DNA of 9,653 bases from DSFO01 sp041640715 (GTDB lineage Archaea > Thermoproteota > Thermoprotei > Gearchaeales > Gearchaeaceae): positions 1 through 9,653 of the forward strand of contig JBEPZU010000022.1 in assembly GCA_041640715.1 (NCBI GenBank). The letters are read 5' to 3'. The first letter of the stretch is position 1; each line of letters starts with the position of its first letter. The position numbers and the translations under genes are program-made. Below are positions 1-6,865 of this stretch, in pieces. Below the pieces are notes generated by a model. It had not been told where the DNA came from, ran no database searches, and was given only the letters and a program-made list of their open reading frames with translations.

Positions 1-1328
1 CCCGTCCATCTAAAGGATATCGGAACTCCTTTCGTGCTTATTATAGGACCATGAACTGTTAGGTTTACCTTAAGCACATAATCACCAGAACCTTTAATCT
101 TTATGACTTCTTCTATGACTTCAATATCCCTCCAAGAACCCTTGTACCAATACTGTGAAGGATTATTCGGGTTTATCTTCTCTACGTAGAAATCCATCAC
201 GCCTATTTGGGCATTCGTCAACCCCCAAGCTATGTATTCATTCGCACCTATTATGACCATAGGTATTCCTGGAAGCGTTACTCCATGGATGTTTAGCTCT
301 CCAGCTTTAACATGGATCTCATACCAAACAGAAGGTAAGTTGAGAGCTAGATGGGGATCATCTGCCATCATAGCCTTCCCGCTAGAAGTTCTAGAAGGAC
401 CTAAAGCCCAGTTATTGCTACCAGGATTCTGCGAAGATATCCCTACCAACTCTAGCACCGAATTTATGGCTTCTTCCAAAGCCTTAGCAACGTTTGGATC
501 CTTCAAATTAACTCCTGTAGCCCATTCTTCAAACCAGTTCAGATTCCTAAGCTTATAGGGATCGACGTTTATTCTTAGCCCATTTATGCTACCATCTCCT
601 GGCACTACGGTGACGTTATCATGATAATAAGGATGAACTGGGAAAAGTTCATTGAGGTCTTCATCTCCTAGCTTAATAGAAAAGTATGTCAAAATTAAGG
701 GATTGAAAAAGTCAGTCAAAGACCAAGCCATGTACTTACCCCAAGCTAGGCTATCTTCAGGCTTCCAAGGTTCGGGTTCATAGGATAATAACTTGAACAT
801 CAAAGGTAGCTTACCTTGTTGCTTTTGATAATCTATAGCTAAGTTAACCCCCTTAGAATAACTCTCTAACAATTTATATAACCAAGGTTGATTTTGCTTG
901 AACCATTCTGCAGTGTTCTTAGCTGATCTAGCAAGACCTATTATCCTCATGTATATATCTTGCTTTAGCGCAGCTTTACCTAAGATCTCTGAAAGTCTTC
1001 CTTCAGCCAACCTCCTTTGAATGTCCATTTGCCAAAGTCTATGCAAACCATGCACAAAACCTATTGCAAAGAAAGCATCTAAATCGTTCTTAGCAAAAAT
1101 ATGAGGCACCATGTTCTCGTCAAAGGCTATGGTCACGTTTTCCATGATTACATCGCCTACCCTTAGATTCAAAATCCCTGAGAAGTCCCCTCTTCCTATT
1201 TCGCTCCACACTCCTTTGTAAGGATCTAAAATCGTAGCAGGCAATGAGAGATTAACTATCAATAGGAGGATTATAAGAGAAGATAATACCAAAGCCGAAG
1301 CCCTGCTTAGGACATATTTATAATTCAT
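1..1328 (-). CDS. Penicillin acylase family protein (N-terminal part, runs off the left edge)
   Basis: This is an N-terminal nucleophile hydrolase of the penicillin amidase family, which cleaves amide bonds of N-acylated substrates after autoproteolysis into two chains. The minus strand is open from an ATG at 1328 to the window edge, giving 442 complete codons; family members are usually about 700-800 residues, so the C-terminal part lies outside. Residues about 9-30 form a hydrophobic signal or anchor segment, so the enzyme probably acts outside the membrane. The processing site is seen at residues 301-317 (NPGSNNWALGPSRTSSG), where Ser304 is the expected new N-terminus and nucleophile, followed by the conserved MADDPHL at 321-327. 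HGP at 426-428 is another family landmark. The start is supported by an AT-rich TATA candidate 23-30 nt upstream. Family and catalytic centre are clear; the acyl substrate (beta-lactam, homoserine lactone, acyl amino acid) cannot be told. Confidence 0.93.
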   Translation of the reverse strand, partial: MNYKYVLSRASALVLSSLIILLLIVNLSLPATILDPYKGVWSEIGRGDFSGILNLRVGDVIMENVTIAFDENMVPHIFAKNDLDAFFAIGFVHGLHRLWQMDIQRRLAEGRLSEILGKAALKQDIYMRIIGLARSAKNTAEWFKQNQPWLYKLLESYSKGVNLAIDYQKQQGKLPLMFKLLSYEPEPWKPEDSLAWGKYMAWSLTDFFNPLILTYFSIKLGDEDLNELFPVHPYYHDNVTVVPGDGSINGLRINVDPYKLRNLNWFEEWATGVNLKDPNVAKALEEAINSVLELVGISSQNPGSNNWALGPSRTSSGKAMMADDPHLALNLPSVWYEIHVKAGELNIHGVTLPGIPMVIIGANEYIAWGLTNAQIGVMDFYVEKINPNNPSQYWYKGSWRDIEVIEEVIKIKGSGDYVLKVNLTVHGPIISTKGVPISFRWT

Positions 1329-1350
1329 ATTCGTTTAACTTCTTTAAGGA

Positions 1351-1358
1351 ATTAAAAT
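1351..1358 (-). promoter_or_regulatory. TATA-box candidate for the penicillin acylase gene
   Basis: The minus strand reads ATTTTAAT here, 23-30 nt upstream of the ATG at 1328. This is the distance expected for an archaeal TATA box of a leaderless transcript. The spacer is AT-rich throughout, so the match could be chance. Confidence 0.4.
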
Positions 1359-1458
1359 ATTATGTATTAAACACAATAACTTTTCTAATCATCAAATTAG
1401 GCCATGCTTGAAAACTCGTTAAAACTTGCTAATTAACAGTTATAAAATCCTTATTTAC

Positions 1459-1464
1459 TTATAA
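1459..1464 (+). promoter_or_regulatory. TATA-box candidate for the racemase remnant
   Basis: TTATAA lies 23-28 nt upstream of the ATG at 1487, the standard archaeal spacing for a leaderless start. It suggests that the remnant gene once had, or still has, a working promoter. Confidence 0.45.
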
Positions 1465-1486
1465 GCATTATTTTGAAAACACGAAG

Positions 1487-1620
1487 ATGCTAAGAATACT
1501 TTGGATAAATCCTGCAAGTACGTTTCTTCGATGCACAATCAAAGAATACTTGGAGAGGATCAGAAACAAAGTAGCACATTATCATTAAACGAGGGCAAAA
1601 ATTTGGAATATGTGTTATAA
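1487..1620 (+). pseudogene. Decayed N-terminal remnant of an Asp/Glu (hydantoin) racemase gene
   Basis: From the ATG at 1487 the plus strand encodes 33 residues up to a TAA at 1586-1588. It begins MLRILWINPASTF and continues with IKEYLERIRNK, which resembles the opening strand and first helix of Asp/Glu/hydantoin racemases (ILxINPxxT...IxEYLExIK). A second reading frame overlaps the end and continues with SLNEGKNLEYVL, stopping with TAA at 1618-1620. This fits the next racemase strand (VVSLxxGPxxLEY) after a frameshift. The remaining roughly 190 residues of a normal racemase are absent, since the dipeptidase gene ends at 1718 on the other strand. I infer a gene broken by frameshift and deletion. 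The family call rests on recalled consensus from a short stretch; a genuine 33-residue peptide is possible but less likely. Confidence 0.45.
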
Positions 1621-1717
1621 AGCGTTGTTTTTATCTAAAATTATAAATGAGAAACTTTATCAAATGTTGTTTTAATAAACAAATTAACAAATACAAGAAA
1701 TTCTTATTTTTATGTCC

Positions 1718-2743
1718 TTAACCTATATTCTCTTTTATAATTCTCAAAGCATTTCCATAAGCTATCTTGGCTACTTCGTTATCCGAAAGACCAGCGTCTT
1801 CTAGTTTTTTCAATAACAAAGGCAATTTATCAACGCTTTCTAAATATTCTGGAGCTGGCAATCCCATCAATCCTAGAAAATCAGTTCCTATAGCTAATAT
1901 ATCAGCGCCGTATCTTTCGTATACATATAAGAAATGCTTAACTAGATCTTCTAGCGTGGGCTTATTGGATATCAAGCTACCTATGCAAGAAAGACCTATC
2001 ACTCCTTTCTTCTTGCTTAGATTTTCTAATACCTCATCATCTACGTTTCTACGAGTATCTACGAAATACCTTATGTTCGAATGACTTATCAAGACAGGCT
2101 TCTTGCTTATTTCCATGGCTTCAAGCGCAGTTCTCTTACTTGCATGGGCTAAATCTACTATTATTCCTAGTTTATTCGCTGTTCTTATCAATTCTTCCCC
2201 TTCATCAGATAGACCTGTATCCTTTTTAGAAGAGCATCCTGAAGCGTATTTGTTCGTGTAATTCCAAGTTAGACCTATGCTTCTTAGGCCTAGCTTTTTC
2301 AACAAGACTAAATCATAAGGATCATCTATTGCCTCAGCTCCTTCAATGTGTAACAAGAGACATATTTTATCTCCATTAAGAGCCATTTCTAAATCTTCGA
2401 ATTTCTCCAATATCATGAGATTCTCGTAATTTTCTACGAGTCTATAATAAATTGCAAAGTGCTCCATTAAATTGGCCTGAGGAACTCTGTAACCTATTGC
2501 TGGAAGCCACTTGTTATAGAGCTCGAACATCTTCTTGGATATCCTAGGTTCGAACGTCCCTATTCCTGGAAAAATCGCTGCGAATACACACTTAACATTA
2601 GCCTTGAGATACTTAGGGATGTCAGCATCCCTTCCAGCGATGTCTTCGCCGAAATCTCCTAGAGTATATCCTCCTCCATGGTATAAGAAATACGCGGATA
2701 TGTCTTCATGGAGATCTATTATAGGGTATTTTTTAGGTTCCAT
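1718..2743 (-). CDS. Membrane dipeptidase, peptidase family M19 (renal dipeptidase-like)
   Basis: This is a zinc-dependent dipeptidase of the amidohydrolase fold, expected to hydrolyse dipeptides (some relatives act on D-amino-acid dipeptides). With the ATG at 2743 it has 341 residues, normal for the family. Metal-ligand motifs appear in order: DLHED with His12 and Asp14, HIEGAE with Glu135, IVDLAHAS with His200, and ISHSN with His221. IGTDF then carries Asp288, the likely proton-relay acid, and GNALRI with Asn331 lies near the C-terminus. There is no signal peptide, so the protein is probably cytoplasmic. A TTG at 2755 would add four residues, but TTTAAA at 2764-2769 lies 21-26 nt from the ATG, which favours the ATG. 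It is divergent from the PQQ dehydrogenase gene. Exact substrate is unknown. Confidence 0.92.
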   Translation of the reverse strand: MEPKKYPIIDLHEDISAYFLYHGGGYTLGDFGEDIAGRDADIPKYLKANVKCVFAAIFPGIGTFEPRISKKMFELYNKWLPAIGYRVPQANLMEHFAIYYRLVENYENLMILEKFEDLEMALNGDKICLLLHIEGAEAIDDPYDLVLLKKLGLRSIGLTWNYTNKYASGCSSKKDTGLSDEGEELIRTANKLGIIVDLAHASKRTALEAMEISKKPVLISHSNIRYFVDTRRNVDDEVLENLSKKKGVIGLSCIGSLISNKPTLEDLVKHFLYVYERYGADILAIGTDFLGLMGLPAPEYLESVDKLPLLLKKLEDAGLSDNEVAKIAYGNALRIIKENIG

Positions 2744-2763
2744 ATTTAAAAACAAATCTCAAG

Positions 2764-2769
2764 TTTAAA
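2764..2769 (-). promoter_or_regulatory. TATA box of the dipeptidase gene
   Basis: The palindromic hexamer TTTAAA is 21-26 nt upstream of the ATG at 2743 on the minus strand. This is the spacing for a leaderless transcript, and it helps choose the ATG over the TTG at 2755. Confidence 0.55.
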
Positions 2770-2815
2770 TCTCACTTTCCAATAAATGCTTAGAACGATA
2801 AACAATTAATGAAGC

Positions 2816-4138
2816 ATGGGATTGAAGTTTAAAATAATAGCCTTCTCCTCATCGCTTTTGCTACTGGGCTTCCTCGTCATCTTGATCTTACCATCATTCA
2901 CCCCGCAATCTACGAATAAAGCATATTTCAGCGAGGATGACTTCGAAATAGAAATCATAGCAAAGAAAATTCAAGTACCTTGGTCTATAGCTTTTTCTAA
3001 TGATGGGAGGATCTTCTTCACTGAAAGAATAGGGAATGTAAGAATTATAGAAAACGGAGTTTTAAAAGAAGAACCTTGGCTAAGGCTTAATGTCTCAGGT
3101 GGAGAAGGAGGCCTTCTAGGAATTGCGCTAGATCCTAATTTCGAAGAAAATAGATTCGTTTATATTTACTATACCTATTCGAAGGGAGGTAAGATATACA
3201 ATAGAGTAGATAGATATCTAGATCTTGGAGGAAAAGGAATATTCAACCTAACCATTATCGATGAAATACCTGGTGCATTAATCCACGATGGAGGCAGGAT
3301 AAAATTCATAGACGGAAAGCTTTACATAGCTACAGGAGATGCCAACCAACCAGAATTAGCTCAGGACATCAATTCTAAAGCTGGAAAGATACTAAGGGTC
3401 AATCCAGATGGAAGCATACCCAGCGATAATCCCTTCGCAAATTCCCCTGTTTATTCCTATGGCCATAGAAACGTCCAAGGAATCGCACTGAACCCTTTCA
3501 ACAACAAAATTTATGCCACTGAGCATGGTCCAAGCGGTATCTTCCCTTATTGTTGTCATGATGAAATAAACTTGATAGAAGCAGGAGGAAACTATGGATG
3601 GCCCCATGTATATGGAATAGCTAAAGATCCTAGATTTAAGGATCCTCTAATTGAGAGCCAATTAGAAACATGGGCACCTTCAGGGGCTACTTTCATAACG
3701 AAAGGCCCCCTTAAAGGTTATTTCGTCTTCGCAACTCTTAGAGGCACAGCGTTGCATTTCATTTACTTCAATCCTCCAGATTACACAGAAGTTTCCCAAC
3801 ATATAGTGCTTTTCAAAGGAGTGTTCGGAAGGCTTAGGGATGTAGTTGAAGGACCTGATGGTAATCTTTACGTTCTAACTAGCAATAGAGACGGAAGAGG
3901 GAATCCTACTCTTGATGATGACAGGATAATAAAGCTTAAGTTTAAGAAGCAAAACCTTGGAGAGACATTACATCATGAAATTTCAGAAAACCTGAGTTAC
4001 CTCTTGTGCATTAACGTTTTGCCGAATAAGAACTTAAATCAACACTCCTATTTAGTTTACATTAAGAACGCTTTACGAGGATTCAAAGGAAATCTGATAG
4101 AACAGAGCGATGACTTAAGTATTTTGATAAAGGATTGA
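2816..4138 (+). CDS. PQQ-dependent aldose sugar dehydrogenase (glucose/sorbosone dehydrogenase family)
   Basis: This is a six-bladed beta-propeller enzyme of the soluble glucose dehydrogenase type. Family members oxidise aldoses to lactones with PQQ and calcium and pass electrons to membrane carriers. Residues 1-27 are a hydrophobic signal or anchor, placing the propeller outside the cytoplasm. Landmarks are VPWSIAF (54-60), GGEGGLLGIALDPNF (95-109), HDGGRIKF (157-164) with His157 as the expected general base, and YSYGHRNVQGIALNP (213-227) with Arg218 as the PQQ contact. TEHGP (235-239), then DEINLIEAGGNYGWP (249-263), follow, and DDDRIIKLKF (367-376) closes the last blade. Some 60 residues follow this blade (378-440); they are polar, not a membrane helix, and I do not recognise them. 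The gene converges on the thioesterase gene 21 nt away. PQQ synthesis genes are not in the window, so the cofactor source is unknown. Confidence 0.92.
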   Translation: MGLKFKIIAFSSSLLLLGFLVILILPSFTPQSTNKAYFSEDDFEIEIIAKKIQVPWSIAFSNDGRIFFTERIGNVRIIENGVLKEEPWLRLNVSGGEGGLLGIALDPNFEENRFVYIYYTYSKGGKIYNRVDRYLDLGGKGIFNLTIIDEIPGALIHDGGRIKFIDGKLYIATGDANQPELAQDINSKAGKILRVNPDGSIPSDNPFANSPVYSYGHRNVQGIALNPFNNKIYATEHGPSGIFPYCCHDEINLIEAGGNYGWPHVYGIAKDPRFKDPLIESQLETWAPSGATFITKGPLKGYFVFATLRGTALHFIYFNPPDYTEVSQHIVLFKGVFGRLRDVVEGPDGNLYVLTSNRDGRGNPTLDDDRIIKLKFKKQNLGETLHHEISENLSYLLCINVLPNKNLNQHSYLVYIKNALRGFKGNLIEQSDDLSILIKD

Positions 4139-4157
4139 AATCCCTTCAAAGGAATTT
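4138..4157. terminator. Dyad between convergent genes, possible bidirectional terminator
   Basis: The arms AAATCCCTT and AAGGAATTT are complementary at 8 of 9 positions around a 2-base centre. The dyad fills almost the whole gap between the convergent stops at 4138 and 4160. It could form a hairpin in both transcripts, but archaeal termination relies mainly on U-runs, which are short here, so the role is uncertain. Confidence 0.3.
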
Positions 4158-4159
4158 AG

Positions 4160-4570
4160 TTAATTCTCGACGAAAGGTTTTAGCTTCTCTACGATCTCCT
4201 TAGGTATTTCCGTCGATTTAAAAGTGCTGGAATTTATCGCAACTATTACTACATAACCTTCTGCGACTTTTTCTTTCCTATTTTCGCAAAATATTTCAAA
4301 ACCATATTTTATGTGCTTATTTCCTATCTCGGATATTTTCAAAGAGACTTTAACTATGTCGCCATATCTCAAAGGCCTAAGATACTTGCAAAACGCCTCA
4401 ACCCTAGGTATTGCCATTCCCAAATTTAGGAAGTAAAGGTAATCTAAACCGAGTCTTCTCATAAGCTCATTTTCAGCCTTTTCGAAATACCTAAAGTAAT
4501 TGGAGAAATGCACGACGCCCAGAGCATCTGTATCTACCCATTCAACTGGAAATGTGATTTCTAAGGGCAT
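4160..4570 (-). CDS. Acyl-CoA thioesterase, hot-dog fold (4HBT, YbgC-like)
   Basis: This is a single-domain hot-dog thioesterase, expected to hydrolyse acyl-CoA thioesters in the cytoplasm. The 136-residue length from the ATG at 4570 is typical. The family signature lies at the N-terminus: WVDTDALGVVHFSNYFRYFE (11-30), in which the DTDALGVVH segment supplies the catalytic aspartate and the long helix follows. The YGDIVKVSL segment (69-77) and the AEGYVVIVAI strand (103-112) complete the fold. A GTG at 4576 would add two residues, but TTTAAA at 4593-4598 is 23-28 nt from the ATG and favours it. The gene is divergent from the membrane-protein gene and shares that TATA element. The acyl chain preferred cannot be read from the sequence. 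Confidence 0.88.
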   Translation of the reverse strand: MPLEITFPVEWVDTDALGVVHFSNYFRYFEKAENELMRRLGLDYLYFLNLGMAIPRVEAFCKYLRPLRYGDIVKVSLKISEIGNKHIKYGFEIFCENRKEKVAEGYVVIVAINSSTFKSTEIPKEIVEKLKPFVEN

Positions 4571-4592
4571 TATCACAATATTCTAGGAAAAG

Positions 4593-4598
4593 TTTAAA
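4593..4598. promoter_or_regulatory. Shared palindromic TATA box of two divergent leaderless genes
   Basis: One TTTAAA is 23-28 nt upstream of the minus-strand ATG at 4570 and 24-29 nt upstream of the plus-strand ATG at 4622. Both distances fit leaderless archaeal starts. On the plus side it is preceded by the purine-rich GGAAAAG, a good BRE-like element; the minus side has ACAAA. One TBP site could therefore serve both genes. Confidence 0.5.
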
Positions 4599-4621
4599 TT
4601 TGTTTAATGAATTCTAATCGA

Positions 4622-4957
4622 ATGGAAAAAAGCATTTTAGCTTTCAGGACGTTATGCGGTCTAGCTTTTATAGGATTCTTGTCCGTGAATTTCATAGTAC
4701 CCCTCACCCAGTTCATAGTGTTTGAAAACGTTCTTTACAGCCTAATATTCCTCGTATCTTTGATTTTATCCTTAAAAGATAAATCAAAAGCTTCACTAAT
4801 TGCCTTTTCCTCATCCTTGTTCATAGCAGGTCGTATCTCTAGAAGTATAATAGATAGCGAAGGATTGCTTGCAAGTCTTTGGTTAGACCATTTGCCAGTA
4901 GCTATTTCGCTCCTAATCTTAGCCTCAATAGCGATATATGTTTTTAAAAAGAAATAG
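4622..4957 (+). CDS. Small four-helix membrane protein of unknown function
   Basis: I do not recognise this 111-residue protein. It has four hydrophobic stretches that fit membrane helices, at about residues 8-29, 35-51, 56-72 and 90-107. A charged loop KDKSK (52-56) separates helices two and three, and a KKK tail after the last helix suggests a cytoplasmic C-terminus. An ATG at 4607 would add five residues (MNSNR), but the TATA hexamer at 4593-4598 would then be only 9-14 nt away; 24-29 nt from the ATG at 4622 is normal, so I chose the latter. The zinc-motif gene follows with a 22-nt gap (7 nt if its TTG is used), so the two are probably cotranscribed. Confidence 0.7.
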   Translation: MEKSILAFRTLCGLAFIGFLSVNFIVPLTQFIVFENVLYSLIFLVSLILSLKDKSKASLIAFSSSLFIAGRISRSIIDSEGLLASLWLDHLPVAISLLILASIAIYVFKKK

Positions 4958-4979
4958 TCAATAATTGGTTATTTTATTG

Positions 4980-5321
4980 ATGGTGTGCGATCTTTGCAGA
5001 GGTGGTGGTAAGATTACTTGTAGCAATTGCGAAGGTAAAGGTTATTACATGGACAGGCTTGATTACACTTATTATGCTTGTCTAGCTTGCGGAGGCTCAG
5101 GTACTTCATCTTATTACTCAATTCCTTCAATACTTAAAGCCGCAAGTAAAGGAGAAGTTAAGTTCGGATCAGGATGGGTCAAATGCCCTAAATGCAACGG
5201 TACTGGGTTGTTATCTAATGATTACGAGTTCCTCCTTGGATTGATAAAAAAGTTAATTGATGGAAACAAGCTGGATGAGGAAGAAATGAGGATCCTCAAA
5301 AATAAATATGGCTTTGCTTAA
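4980..5321 (+). CDS. Small protein with four DnaJ-type CxxCxGxG zinc motifs and no J domain
   Basis: The protein is 113 residues from the ATG at 4980. It carries four motifs of the DnaJ cysteine-rich type: CDLCRGGG (3-10), CSNCEGKG (14-21), CLACGGSG (34-41) and CPKCNGTG (69-76). In DnaJ these four bind two zinc ions and help to hold unfolded protein or carry thiol redox activity. Here the first pair is very close, and about 27 residues (42-68) separate the third from the fourth. The C-terminal 35 residues are charged and probably helical (FLLGLIKKLIDG, then DEEEMRILKNKY). There is no J domain or substrate-binding beta domain, so this is not a DnaJ chaperone; RNA, tRNA-modification or protein-binding roles are possible. 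A TTG at 4965 could extend it by five residues. Its stop overlaps the stop of the convergent GGT-like gene at the TTAA of 5318-5321. Confidence 0.82.
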   Translation: MVCDLCRGGGKITCSNCEGKGYYMDRLDYTYYACLACGGSGTSSYYSIPSILKAASKGEVKFGSGWVKCPKCNGTGLLSNDYEFLLGLIKKLIDGNKLDEEEMRILKNKYGFA

Positions 5322-6802
5322 AAGAGCATCGCTTTGCCTAGAGCTAAGCTCAAACCTTCACTCCTTGGATCTGCTACTCCTTTGTAAACATTTCCTTCAA
5401 GTTCTATTGCGTTGACTATACCTACCGCTCTGCTATAATAATCGAATTGGTCAGAGAATTTCAAATTGAGCCTCTTTTCTGAGATCACCTTAGCTTCGCC
5501 TTCCCAGCTTGTGAGCATAAATCTAGGAGCATCTACTGCTCTTTGCAAATCCATTCCATAGCAAACTATGTTCTCTATCACTTCTGCATGGATTTGCGGT
5601 CTCAAATCTCCTCCTGCACAACCTATTAATATCTTTCTACCTTTACCTTCAAGCAAGGCTATCGATAAAGTGTGAAGCGGTCTTTTACCCCCTGCAGGAC
5701 TGTTTGGAAGATTCTTCTTTCTAGAAAAGCCTATGGCTCTGTTTTGAAAAACTATGCCTTTGAAAGTTATTCCTGAACCAAAAGGATGGAATAGGCTTTG
5801 TATTAAACCTACCATGTTCCCTTTGTCATCCGCTGCGGCCAAAAAAGTAGTATCTTTGCTCTCTAGTTTTATCCTTTGCTTTTCATGCTTTTTCTTCTCT
5901 AAATGGGACTCAGACAACAAAAATTCCGGATTAATTTTCATGAATGAAGGATCTGCTATGTACATATCCCTGTCTAAGTAAGCAGTATAAGCTATTTTCA
6001 AATGCTCCTTTATCCTTCCTTGATCATCGAAAGGAAGTTTATACAATTCTTCCATCTCCACCATCTTCAGTATTTCCAGAGTGGTTATCCCTTGAGAATT
6101 GGGAGGAAGCTCGTATATCTCATGACCCAAGAAATCAATCCTTATAGGCTTCATCAATTCGCCTCTATGCTCTTCGAAATCTGATATTTCTACCTTGACC
6201 CCTTTCTTAGATAACCCATCTACTATGTCTCTAGCTAAATCTCCTCTGTAGAAATCTTCAGGATTTCTAGCTATTATCTTCAAGCATTCAGCTAAGTCTT
6301 TTTGTATCAATTCATCTCCCAGCTTTTTGTTACCATATATCGAGAGCCAATCTTCATCTTTTATCCTTGAATTCGTTATAGCCGTTTCTAGTTCTTTATT
6401 TACGAAGAAGCCTTCCTCAGCGAGTTTTATTGCAGGGCTCAATATTTCCTTTAAAGATAAATTGCAATATTGACCAGCCCAATTCCAAAGATCTACCAAG
6501 CCAGGTATAGTTACAGTCAAGGGACCTCGAATTGGGGTTTCTCTGATGAAGGATTCCGAATCAAAGTTCTTCGGAGATTTGCCTGAACCATTATAGGCTA
6601 TGATTTCATCTCCCCTCAATGCCAAAAGGAAGCCATCTCCGCCTATGCCTCCTGTATGAGGCAAAACTACAGATAAAGTAGCGCTCATCGCTAATATTGC
6701 ATCGAAAGCATTGCCTCCTTTTTCTAAGATCTTAAGCCCAACTAAGGAGCTAAGGTAATGCTGTGAAGTCACTACTTTGTTGCCTAACGCTAAAGAATTC
6801 AT
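5318..6802 (-). CDS. Gamma-glutamyltransferase-like Ntn hydrolase (GGT/YwrD type)
   Basis: This is a member of the gamma-glutamyltranspeptidase family, made as one chain that cleaves itself before a threonine that becomes the nucleophile. At 494 residues it is at the short end of the family. The fold starts with GGNAFDAILA (29-38) and TGGIGGDGFLLAL (50-62), followed by NGSGKSP (71-77). The processing site is KDTTFLAAADDKGN (316-329), so Thr318 is the expected nucleophile; classical GGTs have a TTH triplet, here TTF. FGSGI (341-345), the oxyanion-region GGD (397-399) and AVDAPRF (422-428) complete the pattern. These details match the YwrD-like subgroup rather than E. coli GGT. There is no signal peptide, so it is probably cytoplasmic, and its natural substrate is unlikely to be glutathione in an archaeon. 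It converges on the zinc-motif gene with a 4-nt overlap. Confidence 0.9.
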   Translation of the reverse strand: MNSLALGNKVVTSQHYLSSLVGLKILEKGGNAFDAILAMSATLSVVLPHTGGIGGDGFLLALRGDEIIAYNGSGKSPKNFDSESFIRETPIRGPLTVTIPGLVDLWNWAGQYCNLSLKEILSPAIKLAEEGFFVNKELETAITNSRIKDEDWLSIYGNKKLGDELIQKDLAECLKIIARNPEDFYRGDLARDIVDGLSKKGVKVEISDFEEHRGELMKPIRIDFLGHEIYELPPNSQGITTLEILKMVEMEELYKLPFDDQGRIKEHLKIAYTAYLDRDMYIADPSFMKINPEFLLSESHLEKKKHEKQRIKLESKDTTFLAAADDKGNMVGLIQSLFHPFGSGITFKGIVFQNRAIGFSRKKNLPNSPAGGKRPLHTLSIALLEGKGRKILIGCAGGDLRPQIHAEVIENIVCYGMDLQRAVDAPRFMLTSWEGEAKVISEKRLNLKFSDQFDYYSRAVGIVNAIELEGNVYKGVADPRSEGLSLALGKAMLF

Positions 6803-6828
6803 AACTCAAAGAAATTTTAATTATGCTC

Positions 6829-6835
6829 TTTATAA
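6829..6835 (-). promoter_or_regulatory. TATA box of the GGT-like gene
   Basis: The minus strand reads TTATAAA, 27-33 nt upstream of the ATG at 6802, in the 63-nt gap after the small conserved gene. It implies that the GGT-like gene has its own promoter and is leaderless or has a leader of only a few bases. Confidence 0.45.
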
Positions 6836-6865
6836 CCTTATAGCTAGAGCATTCTTACGTAGCTT

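Larger units (their letters stand above)
1329..1717. other. 389-bp spacer with one gene remnant
   Basis: This stretch separates the penicillin acylase promoter from the end of the dipeptidase gene. Apart from the TATA candidate at 1351-1358 and the racemase remnant at 1487-1620, it is very AT-rich, with short T-runs on the plus strand (such as 1706-1711) that could stop transcription. I see no tRNA, no strong hairpin and no other coding signal. Confidence 0.6.

Noticed and set aside
232..558. Open plus-strand frame of 108 codons
   Set aside because: It is antisense to the penicillin acylase frame, which contains the catalytic SNNW and ADDPHL motifs; the plus-strand translation resembles no family.
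1329..1717. Possible tRNA or structured RNA in the long spacer
   Set aside because: There are no GC-rich stems, which a thermophile RNA gene would need; the stretch is uniformly AT-rich apart from the racemase remnant.
1767..2084. Open plus-strand frame of 105 codons
   Set aside because: It lies wholly antisense to the M19 dipeptidase and has Ser-rich, unstructured composition typical of a shadow frame.
2743..2755. TTG at 2755 as start of the dipeptidase
   Set aside because: It adds only four residues before the ATG and would sit just 9-14 nt from the TATA hexamer, too close for an archaeal start.
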